Source of the DNA: Thozetella sp. PMI_491 | Taxonomy: Eukaryota; Ascomycota; Sordariomycetes; Chaetosphaeriales; Chaetosphaeriaceae | Assembly (NCBI GenBank): GCA_021432635.1 | Contig: MU270099.1 | Span: 128,693 to 192,692, forward strand | DNA: 64,000 bases | Direction: 5' to 3' | Part shown: positions 57,151 through 64,000 of the stretch, piece after piece | Layout: every line of letters begins with the position of its first letter | Position numbering within the stretch: the first letter of the stretch is position 1 | The notes under the pieces: generated by a model | What the model was told of the DNA's origin: nothing | What the model saw: only the letters and a program-made list of their open reading frames with translations | The model's database searches: none | Made by a program: the position numbers and the translations under genes

Positions 57151-58739
57151 TCAATTAACACGGCATAGCTTAATCCACTCAGGTACAACCTTCAACCTCC
57201 GATCTTCTATATACAAAAACTTGACATGCATCTGCATAACGAAGCTCCCTTGCTCATCCGGTACAACTCTTATCTCTGAATTAGCAAAGTCTATTTCCCG
57301 AATCCTAGCCTCATCCGGTGGAACTAAGGGGCTTTCCTCGAGATATTTCTCTTTGTCATATGAGTCAAGGTCGATCTTATGCTCCAACTCTATGGCCTTT
57401 TTACATGCGGCGTGGAAGACAGCGAACTGCCAGAGTCCTTCATTCGTGAGAGATAGCTTGCCCATGGTTTCCAGGGCCTCAAGACGTACGTCTAGTACGC
57501 GACATCTCATTGCGACTACCCACAGGCTAGGAAGATAGCCGAGGTCAAACGAGAACGTGGGTGACAATGCTCCTCCTGACGGATCCATGGTGGATATCGC
57601 CTCGTTGGCACAGTCGATCATTTGTCGGAATGATGATAAATCATCATCGTAGCCCATCTCTGTCTTGGATAGGACAGAGTCGAACCAGACCTTGGCGCAA
57701 AGACCCTTCATATGTGTGTAGGCATAAACACATTTGGTCTCATCGGAAGCAGATGGGTTCGCTAGCTTAAAGTCCAAAAAGTCTTGCAGCCACTCGCTTA
57801 CAGACGTGGAAATATAGTGATGCTCGAGTCGTATATCCGGAGGGAAGTCTACCGCGTACAGATCCCCAACTCTGTAGCAGTCCGTCTCCCGTATAAAGCG
57901 GCATGTACGAGTCGTGAGGAGATCAAGGGAGACGAGGCATTGATCGAAGGTTGAATATGGCGGTAAAAAGTCGGGCTTGTAGTCGATCTTGGGTAAAGAA
58001 TCGAGAGGGAGGGCGAGGAAGTGAGGGAAAATTGACTGCCGAATAAACAGGGGTGCTAAGTGTTCGCGTACCCATGGTGTAACAGGGACGGAGTTGAGGA
58101 TCGTGATACCGTACCGACAATGCTCGACGGCGCCACGAGGATTGTTGCTGAGGGATTCTATGCATATAAATAGTAAACACAGTAGAAGCATGGACGTACT
58201 GTCGGCGGAGCGAGAGACCAAGTGGGCCAGGGCCTGGTTGTAGTGGACCAGTGCGAAGCGGTCCAGAATGAGGTTGCCAAAAAACGAACTACCGGCCCTC
58301 AGCTTCTCCACTAGGGAGCCAATCGCGATGACTGCATGGCGGACTGCGGCATCCTGCAGCGCGGCCGCGTGGACGAGCTCAACCCAGAACCGTCGGTCGG
58401 GATAGTATGAGAAGCTGGGGGCTGCCACGTGCTGGAAAAAGGCGAGTGCCCTGCCCTCCCGGCCTCTGCGGCCGATGCCGGGAGCCGGAACTATGCTTCT
58501 GGGGCCAACGAGATGTAGCCAGGAGAGCTGGGCGGCCGTTGACACAGAAGCGTAGCCCCCACATATCCTTCCGGAGCGGGAGCAGTTGGTACAAGTCGGC
58601 TTGGCCTCGTCGCACTTAATTCTTCTCTTTCTACCGGAGCTAGGAGTTAATGCTAGAGCGTTTTATAACCACTAGCTTTGTTTCCATACTTGCATGTACC
58701 GCATCCCGTCTTGACCTTTGCGTGATACTTCTTCCCCAT
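57151..58739 (-). CDS. Zn2Cys6 transcription factor (Fungal_trans_2-like)
   Basis: Exons 58739-58690 and 58630-57151 with a 59-nt intron (GTATGG donor), 509 residues. The intron falls inside the binuclear cluster. Joined, it reads TGCGTCKKRRIKC then CTNCSRSGRICGGY, all six cysteines in canonical spacing at residues ~12-40. The remainder is the helical regulatory region of the type with HYNQALAHLV and a C-terminal half without sharp motifs. Start MGKKYHAKVKTG is usual for the group. The frame is open upstream to 58898, but that extension is low-complexity. No divergent enzyme gene lies next to it, so its targets are not obvious. Confidence 0.88.
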
Positions 58740-59882
58740 CTTGGGGTCAGGCCGGTGGCGCGCAGTTGTTAAACGAGGTGCAGATGGGGGTTTCTGAGCG
58801 AGCGAGGCCTGCAAGACACCCAGATTGGGGCGTGCTGACGCGGTGGAGAGGCAGCGATCAGAAACGATGTCTTGGACGTGGAAGAGGTAGCGGAACAACA
58901 GAGGGTCTATTCATCGATCGGATGCTCAGAGCCTTGGCACCCCAGCATGATGCCGCAATCTCTTGGGGAGCCTGGTTTCGATTTTCGATACAGGGATTCG
59001 CGACGGAGTGGGTCCTATGCGAGATCAGCGGGCGAATAAAACGTTCAATACCTGTGCTCCATCCGGGACATTTGGGGGCCGTAGCATTGGATACAGCTAC
59101 GGTACGGAATACCGTAGGAACCCCTATGTATGCTGTCCACTCCGGCAGGCATATACTACGAGGTACATCATTACAGCGCGGCACTTGTCCTAGCAGCGCC
59201 TCGATGGCCATAACGGTTGTTCTGAATCACGAAACCTCTCTTTCTCCGGTCTCATTGGCCTTTAATGCCCGGCATCTATGGGTCGCAATAGATTCATTCC
59301 TCGCCGGCGTGATCTATGTCCGATGCGAGGGCTTAAGCACTTAAGCACTAGCAGTCATGTGCAGAGAACGGAGGGTGCGAACAAAATCATCAAGACCTCA
59401 TCTAAACTGTGCTCATACTACGGTGCATCATGTTAAATCTCTTTATTGGCTACTCTGCATCTGTGAACCCTTCGAGAACCGACTTGGGGCTTGAACCAAC
59501 TGAGATGGACAAGCCCTTGCGAGCTCGGTTCGGTCGTTCGAATGAGGAACAACGGGCCCGGAGTGATGGAGACGCTAGATGCTCGGCCTCAGGGCCCTGG
59601 CGCCTTTCACACCAACTTGACCTTAGTGGGCCCCACACTAAACGCTTGGGCTTCGGCGATAGCCAACCGATAAAGACGGGTCGGTCAGAATGCAGAATGG
59701 GTCAGAAGCCGTGTCAGAATTTAGACCAGCCAAGCCAAGTCTGGCTAGCGCTCTGTGCTGCGCTCAATCACGCGCGAGGCGCTTCATGTCAACTGCATTC
59801 ACCTCGGCATTGTAGTCGAATCTCGCTCCGGCGCGCGACCCGTATCACGGCCAAAATCAAGAAGTCAAACAGCCCAGACCCA
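58740..59882. other. Intergenic region between divergent regulators
   Basis: About 1.1 kb. Overlapping ORFs at 58718-59344 (plus) and 59409-59880 (plus, running into the bZIP gene) have no family features. It probably holds both promoters and a long leader. Confidence 0.4.
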
Positions 59883-60790
59883 ATGGCCCATCCCCTCTTG
59901 CACTCTCCCCGCTTGTCTAGCGGCCTCGCGCCAAGGATGGAACCCGTCTGGAGACCATATCTGAGATCCCCGGACGACGACTGGACCGGACTCCTGGATC
60001 CAGCAGAGAGGAAGCGTGTGCAGAACAGGCTCTCACAACGCGCCAGACGTAGGTCCCCCCGGATTTTCCGCTTGACTGTTGGAATGTATCGAGCTCATTT
60101 CGAGGACTAGGATCTAGGCTGGTCAAGGGAAAGAGTAGCGGGTCGGCGGCGGCGTGCTTGCAAACCGAACAGGCGCCTGGCGAAGGTGACACCACTTTGA
60201 CCGCGCGAAAATCGCAAGCCGTGGCCACTATTTGGCCAGGCCCGCCTACTTCCAACGACAAGCCTTCCACGGCCCTCTCGCCCATGCAGTCTCCCATAGA
60301 TCCTGCCACAGACACTCACTTTATTGTCATGCACTGCATGTCTACCTCGACAGCCTTCAGCCGCATTGCCGAGCTGCTTTGTCTCGCATGCCTGCAAGAC
60401 AGTGGATTCAACATCCGCGCTCCAGCAGCCACTCTCCCCCCAGCGATGGCCCCGACCTCGCGGCAGCAAACCATCCCACACCAGCCATATGTCGACATGC
60501 TACCGTGGCCCTCGCTGCGCAACCAATTGCTCGACTCTCTCGCTACTATCAACGAGATGCAATTCGTCTTGGACATGTCGGATGGCTTGAAGATCTGGGG
60601 TTCCACGCCGTGGGACCCACTGGCATGGGAAGTTGCCCCCGAGTTCGCACGCAAATGGTGGTTCTTGATGGACGAGGAGATCATGCGCACGACCAACTTT
60701 TGGAGGCGCCAGAGGGGAGAAGTAGATCTGCTCCTGCACCCCTGCGAGCGCCACCTCTGCAGGAGTGCCTCGGAAGAATGGCGTATCTGA
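59883..60790 (+). CDS. bZIP-type transcription factor with DUF3425 domain
   Basis: Starts at ATG 59883 (MAHPLLHSP) or 59937 (MEPVWRPYL). Residues ~35-60 read [20 protein letters not shown] then SQRARR, the basic region of fungal bZIP-DUF3425 proteins (N-x7-R pattern). After at least one intron between about 60045 and 60170 the second exon gives the DUF3425 domain: [45 protein letters not shown] and [10 protein letters not shown]. The splice site is uncertain; a GTTGGA donor near 60079 to a CAG at 60169 keeps frame. No clear leucine-zipper heptads follow the basic region, so dimerisation may be atypical. These proteins are nuclear regulators, often of secondary metabolism or stress. Confidence 0.75.
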
Positions 60791-60903
60791 CGCGCTAAAC
60801 TAGCAGACTGGGGTCCTGCGATGCAATCTGACATCTGTCACGCACTATGCCTTACCTAGCGCACTGCCCAGGAGCCTAGGTTCGTCACTTCTTATTCAGG
60901 GCC

Positions 60904-60909
60904 TATAAG
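60904..60909 (+). promoter_or_regulatory. TATA-like element of the SDR gene at 61002
   Basis: TATAAG about 95 bases upstream of ATG 61002, a good core-promoter position. Confidence 0.4.
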
Positions 60910-61001
60910 TACCCTTCTTCTGCTGGCATTCCGCCGTGATAGGTGCTAGCATCACCTGCTTTACCTGCTATGCGCATTACACCACGACTGTTCCTCTTAC
61001 C

Positions 61002-61988
61002 ATGGCAACAGCGTGGACTCAGCTATTCCCTCCCAGGCCGGCCTTCACTGAGAAGGATACCCCTTCACTTGTGGGAAAGGTTTTCATTGTCACAGGCGGC
61101 AATGCAGGCGTCGGGCTCGAGTTGGTCAAGATCCTCTATACGAAAGGTGGCAAGGTCTATATTGCTGGCCGGTCGCCCTCCCTCATCGCCGCCGAGATCG
61201 AGAAGATCAAGAGAATCGACACTAGCAGCCCCGGACAGGTCGACAGTCTTCACTTAGACTTGAGTGACCTGGACACGGTTCCTCAGTGTGTCTCTGCTTT
61301 CCTCGCCCAAGAATCACGCCTCGATGTTCTATTCAACAATGCAGGTCTCTCAAGAGCTGCACCTGGGGCAATAACTGCCCAAGGCCACGAACTCATGATG
61401 GGCATCAACTGTCTTGGCCATTTCCTACTAACGAAGCTCCTACTTCCTATCCTTATCAAGACGGCAGAGAGCTCGCCCAGGGGCAGTGTGCGCGTGGTAT
61501 TTGCGTCCTCGAGCATATTCGAGATGCTCGGGCCTCCAGGCGGCCTCTCACTCGCCGAGCTTGTACCGGGCAACCATTCCAAGGATGCGGCACGCAATTA
61601 CAGCGCCTCCAAAGCGGGAGATTGGTTTTTAGCGTCCGAGTTGGACAAGAGGAAGCGCAAGGACGGGCTCTTGTGCGTGGCGCAGAGCCCTGGTACCTTG
61701 AAAACCAAGGGCTGGGATGGTGCGTCCTGGGCGACCAGGGCCCTGATGTCGCCCTTTATGCACGACCCTAAGATGGGGGCATATACCGGGTTATGGGCGG
61801 GGTTAAGCCCAAATGTGAAGCTCGAGGACGGCGGTCGGTTTGCCATACCGTGGGGCAGATGGCACCCTGGTCCGAAGAAGGATATCCTCAGAAGCTTAAC
61901 GACAGAGGAGGATGGTGGTACCGGCCTGGCGGCCAAGTTCTGGGACTGGTGCGAAGAGCATACGAAGGGTTATGGGATATCGAAATGA
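61002..61988 (+). CDS. Short-chain dehydrogenase/reductase (NAD(P)-dependent)
   Basis: Single exon, 328 residues from ATG 61002 (MATAWTQLFPPRPAF); the frame is open further up, but only a GTG precedes it there. The cofactor loop is TGGNAGVG, preceded by VGKVFIV. NNAG follows at residue ~105, and the active site has Ser in VVFASSSIF and Tyr/Lys in YSASKAG. All classical residues are kept. The QSPGTLKTKGWDG segment and the C-terminal PWGRWHPGPKKDI are typical of fungal daunorubicin-C13-reductase/retinol-dehydrogenase-like SDRs. Cytosolic by lack of signal. The bZIP-DUF3425 gene ends 211 bases upstream on the same strand. Confidence 0.9.
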   Translation: MATAWTQLFPPRPAFTEKDTPSLVGKVFIVTGGNAGVGLELVKILYTKGGKVYIAGRSPSLIAAEIEKIKRIDTSSPGQVDSLHLDLSDLDTVPQCVSAFLAQESRLDVLFNNAGLSRAAPGAITAQGHELMMGINCLGHFLLTKLLLPILIKTAESSPRGSVRVVFASSSIFEMLGPPGGLSLAELVPGNHSKDAARNYSASKAGDWFLASELDKRKRKDGLLCVAQSPGTLKTKGWDGASWATRALMSPFMHDPKMGAYTGLWAGLSPNVKLEDGGRFAIPWGRWHPGPKKDILRSLTTEEDGGTGLAAKFWDWCEEHTKGYGISK

Positions 61989-63324
61989 TATCGTAATAAT
62001 TATACTGATACCAACGAAAGCTCCCTTGCAGGGGAACTTTATATCGTGGACAGCTGGCGTAATAGATTGTTAGCAGCAAGAGATAGTATAGCCAAGGTGG
62101 AAGAGCTACAAACAAGATGAGAAAGAAGAAAATAGGAAAAAAATAAACAAGGCCAAAATATGCTGGTAAATAACTAGAGGCTGCCATGCTACTCCTTTGT
62201 AGCTTTCATCTCTACCGCGGCAGCAACCCATCAGATTCGCAATCATGGCAGCACCTCGGGATAACATCGAACTATTTCTGAACTAGTACTGCGCTGTCAG
62301 CCGTTGCTATCGAACGAGATATTCATCAAGGGAAAGCAATGCGGCTAGGGCTAACACACCGACGTGCCAACATAAAGCTCGAACTATTGAAGAAGATTGT
62401 CGCGTTGGTAACGAAGCGCACGGGTGCCTCGGTTTAGAAGTAACTTTGAAGATGCATCAGGCTCTTAACCACAGACGACAAAAACAAGCGATGCCAATCT
62501 TCGTAACCCAATCTACAAGCAAGTGGGACACTCCAAATCCCCTTACGAAATCGATTGGGACAATAGCTCAAGTATTGTAACATCGACGATGCGTTATCAG
62601 CTCGCTTACTTTAATACTTAGTACGACTAGTATGAACGAAATTTAATCTTTTCATTTCATCTCTCCACTAGTAATAGAGACTCACTTTTAAGCTAACATT
62701 CCTTGGGCACCTATTAGAGGTCGTAAAACATCTGTACTGGGTTCTACCATGGGAGCCCTCCCGGTGCCGGGCTGCAGGCCACTATACCACGCCTGGCTGA
62801 TGCAAAATTGTAACATAGTGACTGTATCTCGTTTAATGGGCACTACTACCCCGCAGTGTGTATCGATAAGGCAGAGGTGTTTACCTCAGCACCTTCGGTC
62901 AAATAAAGGGACGAACGGAATCCGGAATTAGGGAGTAGAGGGAATCGGTTCCGAGAAATATGCGGGGCATTCTCGGCCTGTGGCTTACAGCCAATTGGCT
63001 ACATATGGCGCCAGTGCGCGTAACTTTCAGACTCGTGGGAGTAAAAATAGAGAGAAACCTTTGTGCCGAGCGCCAAGTCGGAATTTAACGTACTTCGGAA
63101 TTTTGTCTCCATGCCGCGTGGTGCATTGACGCAATACCGGGATAGAGTTGAGGTCCATCATCAACGCGAAGGGACTAGTCAACTTGTGATGCCAATGAAA
63201 CAATAGGGAGTCGAAGGTATAAAACCTGATGCTAGCATGACGGAAACCGATAAACTCGAGAGATGGAGTGCTCGAGCAACTGAAACGTGTTCCACAGATA
63301 TAAGTCGCCCAGGTGTGAATGAAG
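61989..63324. other. Intergenic region, AT-rich
   Basis: About 1.3 kb of AT-rich sequence. No ORF of interest, repeat or RNA gene could be supported. The right end is the promoter of the last SDR. Confidence 0.4.
63218..63224 (+). promoter_or_regulatory. TATA box of the right-edge SDR gene
   Basis: TATAAAA about 105 bases before ATG 63325, with a CCAAT at 63192 just upstream. Confidence 0.5.
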
Positions 63325-64000
63325 ATGGCGGGGCTTATCAAAGGCGCCGCATTTATTACAGGGGCAGCATCAGGCGAGTTCGCTACCCTGCGTCGTACAT
63401 ATGCTGTTCATACCTTTATCTTTGTCCTGACCATCCTGTAGGGATAGGGAAACAGACCGCACTTGCTTTCTCCAGACATGGCGTGCAGAAGCTAGCACTA
63501 GCTGACATCAACGGGGCCACCCTGCAAGAGACAGCCAAGATCCTGAACGACCAGTTCCCTCACGTACAAACGCTATGCCTACAACTGGACGTCTCCAATC
63601 TCCAAGAAGTCAAAAAGGCTATCGGAGAGACAGTCAAAAGGTTTGGACGACTGGATATTGCTGTGAATAATGCCGGAGTTGGTGGAGCCTGGACGAAGAC
63701 ACATGAGATTGACGAAGCCGAGTGGAAAAATGTATTGGGCATCGATTTGCATGGGGTGTGGAATTGCCAAAGAGAAGAACTGGCTATCATGCTTGATCAG
63801 GAGTAAGTGATCTTACCTTGCCTCACGCGGGCTACCCATTTCAGCCCAGACGAGACTGACGGCAGACTAAGACACCTTGGTACGCGGGAGGGAAGAGGCG
63901 TAATAATCAATGTGGCTTCTATATACGGGCTTGTCGGCCCGAGTAGAGACCTGTTCCACACGGCCTACACATCAGCCAAACACGGCGTCATCGGCCTAAC
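63325..64000 (+). CDS. Short-chain dehydrogenase/reductase, cut by window edge; GC-AG first intron
   Basis: Exon 1 is 63325-63373 (MAGLIKGAAFITGAAS). A 68-nt intron with a GCGAGT donor follows, and exon 2 starts at 63442. The join gives TGAASGIGKQ, the canonical SDR cofactor loop. Exon 2 has NNAG in VNNAGVGGAW, and after a GTAAGT intron (from about 63804) exon 3 carries VIINVASIYG and the YTSAKHG active-site Tyr/Lys. The frame is open to base 64000, so roughly the last quarter is outside. Reading exon 2 upstream without the GC-AG intron would add about 70 improbable residues. Classical SDR with a full active site; substrate unknown. Confidence 0.85.

Noticed and set aside
58718-59344. 208-codon plus-strand ORF over the start of a Zn2Cys6 gene.
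   Set aside because: No family features, overlaps the opposite-strand regulator's first exon, and looks like a GC-driven chance frame.
60936-61001. N-terminal extension of the SDR at 61002.
   Set aside because: The extension would start at GTG and adds 22 residues unlike the family; ATG 61002 is the natural start.
61989-63236. Possible transposase remnant in the AT-rich gap.
   Set aside because: No terminal repeats, no open frame and no recognisable catalytic motif.

Overview
This window comes from the nuclear genome of a filamentous ascomycete (Pezizomycotina). The evidence is intron architecture (mostly 45-80 nt introns with CTAAC/CTGAC-like branch points), several Zn2Cys6 regulators, and families typical of these fungi: CFEM, DUF3425 bZIP, DUF3176, ABCA, DHA2 efflux, CYP65-like P450, GMC and DUR3. 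No rRNA, confident tRNA, CRISPR or intact transposon was seen. I could not assign a species. All calls are from reading the sequence; no database search was run, and some splice sites are only approximate.

Layout. 1-750: two adjoining gene remnants (amidohydrolase C-terminus, fungal membrane protein C-terminus). 1012-7107, minus strand: secreted Ser/Thr-rich protein with a Cys-rich tail, patatin-like phospholipase, dienelactone hydrolase. 7810-12684: a full-size ABCA-type transporter interrupted by one in-frame TAG. 13718-16152: LITAF-like zinc protein, then a cytochrome P450. 16153-17630: intergenic tract with a 94-99 bp tandem repeat. 17631-25013: C2H2 regulator, short-chain dehydrogenase, DHA2 efflux pump and divergent Zn2Cys6 regulator; the last three look like a small co-regulated oxidoreduction/efflux unit. 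25502-31179: DJ-1/PfpI protein, GMC oxidoreductase, CFEM membrane protein with a repeat-bearing cytoplasmic tail.

31927-51219 reads like a catabolic island: DUR3-type urea/polyamine symporter, Zn2Cys6 regulator, amidase, isocitrate-lyase/PEP-mutase-family enzyme, SMP-30/gluconolactonase, secreted type-B carboxylesterase, a degenerate alpha/beta hydrolase, an SDR and a second Zn2Cys6 regulator. The enzymes would suit extracellular ester cleavage, amide and lactone hydrolysis and C-C bond lysis, with nitrogen uptake nearby. That grouping is inference from position.

52721-64000: secreted protein with two SGNH-hydrolase-like domains, TAP-like secreted alpha/beta hydrolase, Zn2Cys6 regulator, bZIP-DUF3425 regulator and two SDRs, the last cut by the window edge.

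Most noteworthy: five introns in four genes are best modelled as GC-AG; two genes are disrupted (ABCA transporter, alpha/beta hydrolase); and several enzymes appear to have lost catalytic residues (SDR at 19278, GMC at 26993, DJ-1 at 25502, second SGNH domain at 52721). I did not find a clearly new defence or mobile system.
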